Shown here: piece after piece, positions 1 to 6,933 of the stretch
Position numbering within the stretch: the first letter of the stretch is position 1
How the letters are laid out: each line of letters opens with the position of its first letter
Source: a bacterium
Lineage (GTDB): Bacteria > UBA3054
Assembly: GCA_017538635.1 (NCBI GenBank)
Contig: JAFYIM010000116.1
Location: 1-14,724 of the forward strand
Reading direction: 5' to 3'
DNA: 14,724 nt
The notes under the pieces: model-generated
Told to the model about the DNA's origin: nothing
Database searches by the model: none
What the model saw: only the letters and a program-made list of their open reading frames with translations
Translations under genes and position numbers: made by a program

Positions 1-119
1 ACCTCGTCAGGCCCTTGGGCAAGGGCGCCTGCCACACCAAGGACAAAAACGGCGTAGCGAGAAGCTCCTGCTATTACCGCAAACTGGTTGATGGGAAGCT
101 GGAAAAGCTTCCGGAATAA
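1..119 (+). CDS. C-terminal fragment of an unrecognised protein (5' end outside window)
   Basis: A frame beginning at position 3 stays open to a TAA at 117-119 and encodes about 38 residues. The tail contains ACHTKDKNG and SSCYYRKL, with two cysteines about 15 residues apart, and ends in a charged LEKLPE. It has no start codon here, so it must be the end of a gene lying to the left. I do not recognise the family. A cysteine pair near the C-terminus could form a disulfide in an exported protein such as a pilin-like protein, but that is only a guess. It converges on the next gene with 6 bases between the two stop codons, and no U-tract terminator is visible between them. Confidence 0.5.
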   Translation, partial: LVRPLGKGACHTKDKNGVARSSCYYRKLVDGKLEKLPE

Positions 120-125
120 GAGCCG

Positions 126-893
126 TCAGCGTTTTCCGGAGAAGAAGCTTGATTCGCCGCTCGCTTCCTCTTTGATCTCTGCTTCTAGTTTTTGGGAGTC
201 TATTTTGCCGCTGATCAATTTGCTTTTGTCGCGGCTCATGGCGGTGAATCTTCCCTTGTCGGCCACCCCGGAATAAAATTCGGCGCTGACGCTATCGGGT
301 GTTTTATTTACCATTACGACAAGGTTCATGTTGTTGTTTTTGCCGTTTGAAAAAGTTGCTTTCAGTTCGGCGTCTTTTTCGCCTTCCTTGCCGGAAAGTT
401 TTCCCTTGTAAGTGTAGATCTTGACATTTATAAGATCAGGCTTGCTCTCTTCGCAGGACTCCTCTCGCTTTATTTGCGGTTCGGGAGGGGCAGCGCCTGT
501 GTTTTCGTCATCAGAGCGGCCGGAAGCGGCTTCTCCCATCATGCTTTCCCCGTCTTTGGCGGAAAGACTGTACAAAAGTTCTTCGCCGTTCATAACACCG
601 GCGTTGAATTCGTTTTTCTCCATGACTCCGTACAAGGAGAGGCGGCCGTCGGCGCTTTTGGCTTTGCACGCATTTCCTTCCATTTCGCCGCGAAAGACCT
701 GAGACCTTATTCTTGAATTGATCCTGCGGCGGATCTCACAGAAGAAACTGTTGTCCTCTGAACCGATCCTGAAGACGACAAGGCAGTCCTTTGTAGATCC
801 GTCTTTACCGGAAAGCTCTCCGAACATCGTGCGCTCTTCTTCGAAAGCGAAGAGGGAAAGCGCCAGGCAAAAAATGAACGCTAATCTTTTCAT
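126..893 (-). CDS. Secreted protein with an internal domain duplication, function unknown
   Basis: The 255-residue product starts with a typical signal peptide: MKR, then a hydrophobic stretch to about residue 16, then an acidic mature start. I do not recognise a named family. Two segments resemble each other. Residues 25-100 open with GELSGKDG and residues 164-240 open with GKLSGKEG; each is followed by a hydrophobic strand, a second glycine-containing strand near 68-72 and 208-212, and a closing stretch near FNAGV or LEAEI. An acidic, Pro/Glu/Ser-rich linker (about 112-155) separates them. The alternating pattern suggests a small beta-rich domain present twice. The cysteines are mostly in the first copy and the linker. 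The gene is divergent from the HAD gene with only 48 bases between start codons. No SD is seen; the TGGTAGAAT element lies 9 bases before ATG. Confidence 0.8.
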   Translation of the reverse strand: MKRLAFIFCLALSLFAFEEERTMFGELSGKDGSTKDCLVVFRIGSEDNSFFCEIRRRINSRIRSQVFRGEMEGNACKAKSADGRLSLYGVMEKNEFNAGVMNGEELLYSLSAKDGESMMGEAASGRSDDENTGAAPPEPQIKREESCEESKPDLINVKIYTYKGKLSGKEGEKDAELKATFSNGKNNNMNLVVMVNKTPDSVSAEFYSGVADKGRFTAMSRDKSKLISGKIDSQKLEAEIKEEASGESSFFSGKR

Positions 894-902
894 ATCGCGA
901 AT

Positions 903-932
903 ATTCTACCATTAATCCAGGCGGTTTGCTAA
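903..932 (-). promoter_or_regulatory. Promoter of the secreted-protein gene, with extended -10
   Basis: Read on the minus strand, TGGTAGAAT (-10 hexamer at 908-903, TG at 911-910) is an extended -10 element, 9 bases before the ATG at 893. A weak -35-like TTAGCA (932-927) lies 18 bases upstream and overlaps the -10 of the divergent HAD promoter. Transcription would begin at or within a few bases of the start codon. Confidence 0.5.
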
Positions 933-935
933 AAT
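927..935 (+). promoter_or_regulatory. Extended -10 promoter of the HAD-mutL run
   Basis: TGCTAAAAT is an extended -10 element ending 6 bases before the ATG at 942. No -35 match is seen at the usual distance. The expected transcription start (about 7 bases after the -10) coincides with the start codon, so the message is predicted to be leaderless. No SD precedes the ATG. Confidence 0.5.
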
Positions 936-941
936 TAGAAT

Positions 942-1613
942 ATGGAAAAAAGAAAAATAGAAGCAGTTATTTTCGACCTGGACGGCTTGATGCTTAATAC
1001 CGAGCCAGTCGCCATGCGCGCCATGGCGGAGGCGATACGGTTGAAGAACGGGCGCGAGATGACCTTCGCCTTTTTCAGGCAGCTAATCGGGCATGCCAGG
1101 TCCGACACTTACGGCTTCTTCGCCGAGGAATACGGCTTCAGCGTGGAGGAGACGAATTCCGTCCGCGACAAGTGCGCCGAACTGATAGTCGAGGCCATAG
1201 GAAGAGGGGAGGGAAAGCCCAAGCCGGGGCTTATAGAACTCCTGGACCTTCTGGACGAGCGCGCTATGCCGAGAGTGGTGGCGTCCAGTTCGCCGAGATC
1301 CCAGGTCTTGCAGAAGCTCAGGATGGTTGGCCTTCTTCACCGCGTGAACTCCGTTATCAGCGGCTGGGAGGTCCCGCAAAGCAAACCGGAGCCGGATATC
1401 TTTCTGAAGGCCGCCGAATTGATCGACGCGAAGCCTGAAGGATGCCTGGTCTTGGAGGATTCCCCGGCCGGTATAGAAGCGGCTAAAAGAGCCGGCATGA
1501 CGTCCATCATGGTTCCCGATCTGGTCGCCCCGGGAGAAGAGGAAAAGCAGCGCGCGCTAATGATCCTTCCCGACCTTTTCGCGGTCGCGGAAGCTGTTAA
1601 GGATATGCTATAA
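942..1613 (+). CDS. HAD-superfamily (IA) phosphatase, beta-phosphoglucomutase-like
   Basis: This 223-residue protein has all four HAD motifs. Motif I is FDLDG with nucleophile Asp12 and acid/base Asp14; motif II is ASSSP (Ser115/116); motif III is Lys148 in SKPEPD; motif IV is LEDSPAGIEAAK (Glu172, Asp173). The helical cap between motifs I and II (about 18-90) is the class IA type found in beta-phosphoglucomutase and related phosphatases. The length is typical. The substrate cannot be read from sequence; sugar phosphates are usual for relatives. A cytoplasmic enzyme is expected because no signal or membrane segment is present. It is the first gene of the plus-strand run, 9 bases before mutL. 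The start at 942 is preferred because an extended -10 lies just upstream and motif I follows at the normal distance. Confidence 0.9.
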   Translation: MEKRKIEAVIFDLDGLMLNTEPVAMRAMAEAIRLKNGREMTFAFFRQLIGHARSDTYGFFAEEYGFSVEETNSVRDKCAELIVEAIGRGEGKPKPGLIELLDLLDERAMPRVVASSSPRSQVLQKLRMVGLLHRVNSVISGWEVPQSKPEPDIFLKAAELIDAKPEGCLVLEDSPAGIEAAKRAGMTSIMVPDLVAPGEEEKQRALMILPDLFAVAEAVKDML

Positions 1614-1614
1614 T
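1606..1614 (+). promoter_or_regulatory. Possible internal mutL promoter (extended -10 overlapping the HAD stop)
   Basis: TGCTATAAT is a perfect extended -10 whose hexamer (1609-1614) overlaps the TAA stop of the HAD gene (1611-1613). It ends 8 bases before the mutL ATG at 1623. No good -35 is seen. With no SD before mutL, a nearly leaderless mutL message is possible. The match could be partly accidental, since it includes coding bases. Confidence 0.4.
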
Positions 1615-1622
1615 CTAAACCT

Positions 1623-3446
1623 ATGAAAGACGATAGACAGATAAAGCTCCTGCCCGAGGACGTGGCTAACAAGATAGCCGCGGGCGAGGTGGTGGAGCGT
1701 CCTGCTTCGGTGGTCAAGGAACTCGTTGAGAATTCCCTGGACGCCGGGGCGAAGCGCGTTTGCGTCGAAATAATGGAGGGCGGACGCAAACTCATATCTG
1801 TCTCGGACGACGGCTGCGGAATGTCGCGGGAAGACGCGAAAATGTCTTTAATGCGCCATGCGACCAGCAAAATAAGGACCGCCGTCGATATCTCAAACGT
1901 CAGGACTTTGGGCTTCAGAGGCGAGGCGCTGCCCTCTATCGCAAGCGTTTCGCGCTTCGAGATGACTACGGCCCCTGCCGACGGAGGCGCTCCTACCTGC
2001 ATTAAGGTGGAAGGCGGCTCCGATATGTCAGTAGGTGATGCGGCGCGCTCCCAGGGCACGACGATCAGCGTCAGGAATCTTTTCTTCTGCGTGCCGGTCA
2101 GAGCCAAGTTTTTGAAGACCGACGCCACGGAATTAGGCCATATCGCGCGCTTCATGCAGAACGCGGTGCTGACGCATCCTTACGTCGGGTTCCGCTATCT
2201 CGTTGACAAAACGGAAGTCTTCAACCTGCCGCCGCAAAATGAGACGGTTCCTTTTATGGAAGCGGTCCAGGCCAGGCTCCGCCAATTGAGGGGGACGGAT
2301 TTTACAAATTCCCTCATTCCTGTCGGCGCTTCTTCGGAAGGGCGCTTGATCGAAGGCTTCGTTTCGCCCTGGACCATTGCCAGCGGCACGAGGAGCGAGA
2401 TCTTCCTTTTCGTCAACCGCAGGGCCGTGAGGTGCGTCTGGCTGTCGGCGCTTCTTAAAAGGGCTTACGGAACTTTGCTTAGTCCTGAACGCTATCCTTA
2501 CGCCTTCCTTTTCCTTACTGTCGCCCCCAACACCATCGACATAAACGTGCATCCCGCCAAACTGGACATCCGTTTCAGAAGCGAGCATCTTGTCCAGGAC
2601 CTTATCGCGCGCGCCGTTTCGGACGCTTTGCGCTCCGACATGGCTCCGCCGGAACTAACGCTTTCGGGTTCATTGGACGCAAACGCTCCGGAACTCGGCA
2701 GCAAATCCTCGTTCAAAAAGCCGCAGGAACTTTCCATGATGCGGGGGGAGAAGCTTTCCGTAGAGGACTGGAAGAAAATCTACGCCGCGCCTGAAAAGGA
2801 GGCTTCTTCTGTCAGGGAAAAAGAGGAGGAAACTTACGAGGCGAAGGGGATTGGCACGCTTTCAAGTTCCAAAGCCCTGGCCCAGGCCGGCGGCATGTAT
2901 ATTTTGGCTGAGATCGAAGGGAAAGGTATCGGCATAGTTGACCAGCACGCGGCTCACGAAAGGATAAATTATGAGAAGGCGCTCCAGGCTTTTGAAAGCG
3001 CCAACGCTCCCAGCCAGCGTTTGCTCCTTCCCGAGACCTTGACGCTCTCATACGAGCAGATGGCGGCCTTGAAGCCTTACCTTGGAGAGCTTGTGAAAAG
3101 CGGTTTCGCGCTGGAGGAATTCGGCAAGAACACGCTGAAAGTGGACGCTATTCCCGCTTTCCTCGAAGCCTCAGCGCTTTTGGAGCTCTTCACCGACATG
3201 GCTGAGGATCTTAAACTTTTGGGCTCGTCGTCCAGGACCGAGGAAGTAAGGCGGAGACTGGCCCTGGTCATGGTCTGCAGAAAGAGCATAAAGTTCCATC
3301 ATCAGCTAAGTCTTGCCGACTGCCAGGCTCTCCTTGACGAACTGATGGCGGCGAAAACGCCCTGGACCTGCCCGCACGGCAGGCCGACCATCATAATGCT
3401 GACCTATTCCGAACTGGAAAAACGCTTCGGGCGAGCCGGGCTGTAA
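1623..3446 (+). CDS. mutL: DNA mismatch repair protein MutL with endonuclease motif
   Basis: MutL couples mismatch recognition by MutS to strand incision and removal. The 607-residue product has the GHKL ATPase N-terminus: Glu36 and Asn37 in ELVENSLDAGA, DDGCGM at 62-67, and GFRGEAL at 97-103. The transducer domain includes the FVNRR and INVHPAK motifs. The C-terminal dimerisation domain begins near residue 415 after a charged linker. It contains DQHAAHERINYE at 440-451, an exact fit to DQHA-x2-E-x4-E, plus Cys552 in CRKSIKFHH and CPHGRPT at 583-589. These metal-binding motifs mark the nicking MutL type used by bacteria without MutH. No mutS is in the window. The gene lies 9 bases after the HAD gene and 18 before the zinc-ribbon gene, and has no clear SD. 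Confidence 0.97.
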   Translation: MKDDRQIKLLPEDVANKIAAGEVVERPASVVKELVENSLDAGAKRVCVEIMEGGRKLISVSDDGCGMSREDAKMSLMRHATSKIRTAVDISNVRTLGFRGEALPSIASVSRFEMTTAPADGGAPTCIKVEGGSDMSVGDAARSQGTTISVRNLFFCVPVRAKFLKTDATELGHIARFMQNAVLTHPYVGFRYLVDKTEVFNLPPQNETVPFMEAVQARLRQLRGTDFTNSLIPVGASSEGRLIEGFVSPWTIASGTRSEIFLFVNRRAVRCVWLSALLKRAYGTLLSPERYPYAFLFLTVAPNTIDINVHPAKLDIRFRSEHLVQDLIARAVSDALRSDMAPPELTLSGSLDANAPELGSKSSFKKPQELSMMRGEKLSVEDWKKIYAAPEKEASSVREKEEETYEAKGIGTLSSSKALAQAGGMYILAEIEGKGIGIVDQHAAHERINYEKALQAFESANAPSQRLLLPETLTLSYEQMAALKPYLGELVKSGFALEEFGKNTLKVDAIPAFLEASALLELFTDMAEDLKLLGSSSRTEEVRRRLALVMVCRKSIKFHHQLSLADCQALLDELMAAKTPWTCPHGRPTIIMLTYSELEKRFGRAGL

Positions 3447-3464
3447 TTTTTAAAAATCATAGTT

Positions 3465-3854
3465 ATGACGACAGAAAGCGAAAAGAATCTTTTCGGGCCG
3501 ACCAAGAGGGAAGAAGAAAGGCGCCTCCTGGAGCTGCAGAAAAAGCAGCGCCAGGAATCGCTGGAGCTTCTTGGCTTTGACGCTCTCGAATCCCACTGCC
3601 CCTATTGCGGCGAGAAATATTCCATGATGATAATCGACCCTGGAAAAGAGATCCCCGCTCATTTGAGATTCCTGTCTTTTCTCCTTCCGAGGCTGCGCCG
3701 GACAAGCGCGACGCTAAGATGCGTTTCCTGCGGCAAGGAGTACAAGACGCCCTCGTTTTTGTCTGAGATAAGCGTTCCCGTCGTCGTTTTGGTGATGGTA
3801 TCCCTCATAATCCTGGGAGACTGCATATTGCTCTCCTACCTTTGCAGATACTAA
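3465..3854 (+). CDS. Zinc-ribbon protein with one C-terminal membrane segment, function unknown
   Basis: The 129-residue product has three parts. Residues 1-40 form a highly charged, Glu/Lys/Arg/Gln-rich helix, perhaps a coiled coil. Residues 45-89 hold two CxxC knuckles (Cys45/48 in HCPYCGEKY and Cys86/89 in RCVSCGKEY), the layout of a four-cysteine zinc ribbon with a long insert. Residues 102-124 are a hydrophobic membrane helix close to the C-terminus. With so short a tail, the ribbon is most likely cytoplasmic and the protein tail-anchored. I do not recognise a named family. It sits between mutL and the nfnA-like gene, whose ATG follows its TAA by one base, so it is probably cotranscribed with them. 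No SD is obvious; the 18-base gap before it contains an AT-rich palindrome. Confidence 0.8.
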   Translation: MTTESEKNLFGPTKREEERRLLELQKKQRQESLELLGFDALESHCPYCGEKYSMMIIDPGKEIPAHLRFLSFLLPRLRRTSATLRCVSCGKEYKTPSFLSEISVPVVVLVMVSLIILGDCILLSYLCRY

Positions 3855-3855
3855 A

Positions 3856-4686
3856 ATGCCGTTCAGAATCCTAGAAAAAACCAAGCTTGCTGACAATGTT
3901 TTCTCCATGGTCGTGGAGGCCAAGAGGCTTGCGCAAGTCCGCAAGGCCGGGCAATTCGTCATCGTAAGGCCGAGAGAAACGAGCGAGCGCATCCCGCTCA
4001 CGATGGTCGGCTCAGACCCTAGGGGCGGAGTGAAACTTATTTTCCAGACAGTCGGATATACCACGATGGAATTGGCCAGCCTTGAGGAAGGCGGTTTCGT
4101 CCACGATCTGGTCGGGCCTCTCGGACAACCGACCGAGATACCCGAAAATGGCTCTGTGATCTGCGTAGGCGGCGGAATAGGCACCGCTCCTATACTTCCT
4201 ATAGCCTCCGCCCTGAAAGAGGCCAATAACCACGTTTTGGGCATCATCGGCGCCAGGACGCAGCAGCTCCTCATCCTCGAAAACGAGATGCGGGAAGTCT
4301 GCCATGAACTTAAAATAGCGACTGACGACGGCTCCTACGGCGAGAAAGGTTTTGTCACGACGATCCTGAAAAAAGAACTGGAGAAAGGCGGGGTCGATCA
4401 CGTCTATATCGTCGGGCCTATTCCCATGATGAAAGCCTGCGCGGAACTGGCGAAAGAGTATGGCGTTCCGGCTACGGCCAGCCTCAACTCCATCATGATA
4501 GACGGAACGGGAATGTGCGGCGGCTGCCGCGTCACGGTCGGCGGCAAGATCCGCTACACCTGCGTGGACGGCCCTGAGTTCCCGGCTGACAAAATAGACT
4601 TCGACGAATTGCGGAGAAGGTCGGGGATCTACAGGGAGTACGAACACAAGTGCCGCCTTCGCGCAGCTGAGGAGGGTCTGTTATGA
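3856..4686 (+). CDS. nfnA: NfnA/SudB-type FAD/NAD(P)-binding, 2Fe-2S oxidoreductase subunit
   Basis: This 276-residue protein belongs to the dihydroorotate dehydrogenase electron transfer subunit / ferredoxin-NADP reductase family. The FAD-binding barrel has RIPLTM at 45-50, the NAD(P)-binding half has GGGIGTAP at 105-112, and VGPIPMM follows near 187. Near the C-terminus, Asp216, Cys221, Cys224 and Cys236 (in DGTGMCGGC and TCVDGPEF) match the Asp/Cys3 2Fe-2S site described for NfnA. It directly precedes, and overlaps by ATGA, the large-subunit gene, the standard arrangement for NfnAB (electron-bifurcating NADH-dependent ferredoxin:NADP oxidoreductase) and for sulfide dehydrogenase SudBA. Sequence alone does not separate these activities. 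No pyrD is adjacent, which argues against a PyrK role. The protein is cytoplasmic. Confidence 0.88.
   Translation: MPFRILEKTKLADNVFSMVVEAKRLAQVRKAGQFVIVRPRETSERIPLTMVGSDPRGGVKLIFQTVGYTTMELASLEEGGFVHDLVGPLGQPTEIPENGSVICVGGGIGTAPILPIASALKEANNHVLGIIGARTQQLLILENEMREVCHELKIATDDGSYGEKGFVTTILKKELEKGGVDHVYIVGPIPMMKACAELAKEYGVPATASLNSIMIDGTGMCGGCRVTVGGKIRYTCVDGPEFPADKIDFDELRRRSGIYREYEHKCRLRAAEEGLL
4671..4676 (+). promoter_or_regulatory. Shine-Dalgarno of the nfnB-like gene, inside nfnA
   Basis: GGAGGG lies 6 bases before the ATG at 4683, within the last codons of the preceding gene. Together with the ATGA overlap of start and stop it fixes this start and indicates coupled translation of the two subunits. 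Confidence 0.75.
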
Positions 4687-6083
4687 CCAATCAGGAAAAG
4701 ATGCAGATCCCAAGGCAAACAATGCCTGAGCAGAAGCCGGAAGTCAGGCGCCGTAACTTCAGCGAGGTGCCATTAGGCTTTTCTTTTGACACCGCTGTTC
4801 TGGAAGCGACGCGCTGCCTCAACTGCCCGAATCCCCGCTGCGTCACGGGCTGTCCGGTGCACGTCAACATACCGAAGTTTATCGCCGCTCTGGCTAACAA
4901 GGACCTTGCCGCTTCTTATGCTTCCCTTATAGCGGACAACAGTCTGCCGGCCGTCTGCGGCCGCGTCTGTCCGCAGGAAGTGCAGTGCGAAAGCAAATGC
5001 ATAGTCGGCATAAAAGGCGAGCCTGTTTCTATCGGGAGATTGGAGCGCTTCGTCGCTGACTGGCACAGGGAAAACGCGAATGCTGATGAGACGCCGAAAG
5101 CGGAAGGCAAAAAGAAAGCCAAAGTCGCCGTCATCGGATCCGGACCTTCTGGTTTGGCCTGCGCTTACGAACTTCTGAAAGCCGGAGTGGACGTCACGGT
5201 CTTCGAGGCTTTGCATGAGCCGGGCGGCGTTCTCGTTTACGGCATTCCGGAATTCCGTCTGCCGAAAGCGATCGTCGCTTCAGAGATCGAAGGATTGAAA
5301 AAACTGGGCGCCAAGTTCGAGCTCAATTCCATAATCGGCCGCCTTTACACCATTGACGAACTCATGCGGGACGAGGGGTATTCCGCCGTCTTTATCGGCA
5401 GCGGCGCCGGCACTCCGAAGTTCCTTAGAATTGAGGGCGAGACCTTAAACGGCGTCTATTCCTCCAACGAATTCCTAACGAGGGTGAACCTGATGAAGGC
5501 CTTCCGCGAAGACGCCACTACTCCGCCCATAAGAGGGAAACGCGTCGCGGTCTTCGGAGCGGGGAACACCGCTATGGACTCCGCCAGAACGGCCCTCAGG
5601 ATGGGGTATGAGGAAGTTAATATCGTTTACCGCCGCTCCAGGGACGAGATGCCCGCAAGGAAAGAGGAAATACACCATGCGGAAGAAGAGGGCGTGAAGT
5701 TCCTGCTCCTTTCCAATCCCATAAAATTCACGGGTGACGAGAACGGAGATCTCAAGTCTGTTGTCTGCCAGAAAATGTGTTTGGGCGAGCCGGACGCTTC
5801 CGGCCGCAGAAGGCCCGTGCCCATTGAGGGCGAAACTTTCGAACTGGAGATCGACACGGCGATCGTGGCGCTGGGTACTGAGGCCAATCCTCTCATCCGC
5901 CAGACTACGCCGGATCTTCCCTGCAACGAATGGGGCTACATAATGGCGGACGAAGAGGGGAGGACCGGAAAGAAGGGCGTTTACGCGGGCGGTGACATCG
6001 TCACCGGTTCCGCTACGGTAATAAAAGCGATGGGCGCCGGCAAAAGCGCCGCCCAAACGATCATCAAGGATCTGAATTTATAA
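4683..6083 (+). CDS. nfnB: NfnB/SudA/GltD-like FAD and iron-sulfur NADPH oxidoreductase large subunit
   Basis: The 466-residue protein is of the glutamate synthase small subunit family. The N-terminal ferredoxin-like region has two cysteine sets for 4Fe-4S clusters: Cys45, 48, 53 and 57 (RCLNCPNPRCVTGCPVH) and Cys92, 96, 102 and 106 (VCGRVCPQEVQCESKC). An FAD Rossmann motif GSGPSG is at 152-157, followed by EPGGVLVYGIPEFRLPK. The NADPH Rossmann motif GAGNTAMD is near 292, and the closing FAD contact GGDIVTG is near 438. No gltB-like large subunit is nearby. Pairing with the upstream subunit instead points to NfnAB, which couples NADH, NADPH and reduced ferredoxin, or to SudBA. Databases often label such proteins homotetrameric glutamate synthase (GltA), so the exact reaction is an inference. 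A strong SD and an ATGA overlap support coupled expression. Confidence 0.9.
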   Translation: MTNQEKMQIPRQTMPEQKPEVRRRNFSEVPLGFSFDTAVLEATRCLNCPNPRCVTGCPVHVNIPKFIAALANKDLAASYASLIADNSLPAVCGRVCPQEVQCESKCIVGIKGEPVSIGRLERFVADWHRENANADETPKAEGKKKAKVAVIGSGPSGLACAYELLKAGVDVTVFEALHEPGGVLVYGIPEFRLPKAIVASEIEGLKKLGAKFELNSIIGRLYTIDELMRDEGYSAVFIGSGAGTPKFLRIEGETLNGVYSSNEFLTRVNLMKAFREDATTPPIRGKRVAVFGAGNTAMDSARTALRMGYEEVNIVYRRSRDEMPARKEEIHHAEEEGVKFLLLSNPIKFTGDENGDLKSVVCQKMCLGEPDASGRRRPVPIEGETFELEIDTAIVALGTEANPLIRQTTPDLPCNEWGYIMADEEGRTGKKGVYAGGDIVTGSATVIKAMGAGKSAAQTIIKDLNL

Positions 6084-6085
6084 TT

Positions 6086-6925
6086 ATGCGTGTTTTAGCT
6101 TATTACGGAAAGAACGATATTCGCGACGAGGAATGGCCTCGCCAGAAGAAACTGCCCGAAGGGCATGTCAGGGTAGAAGTGCGCGCCGTTACGCTCGGCG
6201 AAAACGACCGCTACGCATACCAGGCTTGTGTTTGGCCCACTCCATTCATAGTGGGAAGCGCTGCGGCTGGCATTGTCATAGAAAGCACAAAGGAAGATCT
6301 GAAAGTTGGCCAGCCGGTGGTTGTGTGGCTTCCCAAGGACGCCTCGCAGGGCCTGGCGGCGGAAAATGTCTCCGTACCCGCAGACTGCGTCTGCAAGGTC
6401 GAGAAGGCCCTAAGCTTTGCCGATCTTTCATTTGCCCCGCACATCGCAGCCCTTTTGGGCGCTTTGCCCAAGACGAGAAACAGCGTTTGCTGCGCAGTTC
6501 TGGGAGATTCTTTGCAATCGGAGATATTGAAGCAGCTTCTGCCTTTGAAAGGGTACTCTCTGGCAAAAGAGGGAGAGGCCGCGGAAATCACCTTCTTAAC
6601 GAACGCGGACGCAAAGCTCCTTGATTTGGCCGTAGAAGTTACTAACAGGGGAGGAAAAGTACAAGTTGTTTCAATTGGCAATGATAGCTCTTGGGAGAAA
6701 TGGCCGCTTGCCATGAATAAGGGTTTATGCTTCAATTTTGACACTGCCTTCTCTGGAGCTGAAGTCGAAGAGGCTGTAAGGCTCCTTGTTGAGGGCGGTC
6801 TTCCCTCTGCCGCGGATCGCCAAGTCTTCATCTGGGACGATGTGGACAAAGCTTTCCAGGCTTTGGGCGAAGGGTCAGCGGTGACTTTAGCCCAGGAAGG
6901 TTTTCCTGAACCATATTTCCCCTGA
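6086..6925 (+). CDS. Short, degenerate MDR (zinc-type alcohol dehydrogenase-like) protein
   Basis: The N-terminal 130 or so residues follow the GroES-like domain of medium-chain dehydrogenases: MRVLAYYG..D.R start, a VRVEVRAV strand, a PFIVGSAAAGIV segment, a LKVGQPVVVW strand and ENVSVPAD. Catalytic residues are missing. The place of the zinc-ligand Cys (usually GICGSD) reads VTLGENDRY, and the usual GHE reads GSA. The structural-zinc cysteine loop is absent too. In the cofactor domain the glycine-rich turn is reduced to VLGDSLQSE, keeping only one glycine. At 279 residues it is shorter than the usual 330-350. The frame is intact, so it is a diverged protein, not an obvious pseudogene. It starts 2 bases after nfnB and ends 8 bases before the lipoprotein gene. 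A redox or non-enzymatic partner role for the nfn-like pair is possible but only inferred. Confidence 0.75.
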   Translation: MRVLAYYGKNDIRDEEWPRQKKLPEGHVRVEVRAVTLGENDRYAYQACVWPTPFIVGSAAAGIVIESTKEDLKVGQPVVVWLPKDASQGLAAENVSVPADCVCKVEKALSFADLSFAPHIAALLGALPKTRNSVCCAVLGDSLQSEILKQLLPLKGYSLAKEGEAAEITFLTNADAKLLDLAVEVTNRGGKVQVVSIGNDSSWEKWPLAMNKGLCFNFDTAFSGAEVEEAVRLLVEGGLPSAADRQVFIWDDVDKAFQALGEGSAVTLAQEGFPEPYFP

Positions 6926-6933
6926 AAAATAAA

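Noticed and set aside
11..26. Inverted repeat GCCCTTG-GG-CAAGGGC near the left edge
   Set aside because: It lies within the coding tail of the partial gene, has a loop too short for a good hairpin, and has no T-tract.
94..112. Hairpin GGAAGCT / AGCTTCC before the stop at 117
   Set aside because: No U-tract follows on either strand and it is inside the reading frame, so it is not supported as a terminator.
3446..3457. Palindrome ATTTTTAAAAAT between mutL and the zinc-ribbon gene
   Set aside because: Too AT-rich for a stable stem and too generic for an operator; the neighbouring genes look cotranscribed.
6079..6084. TATAAT just before the MDR-like gene
   Set aside because: Only one base separates it from the ATG and it overlaps the stop of the preceding gene; transcription would begin inside the coding sequence, so it is probably chance.
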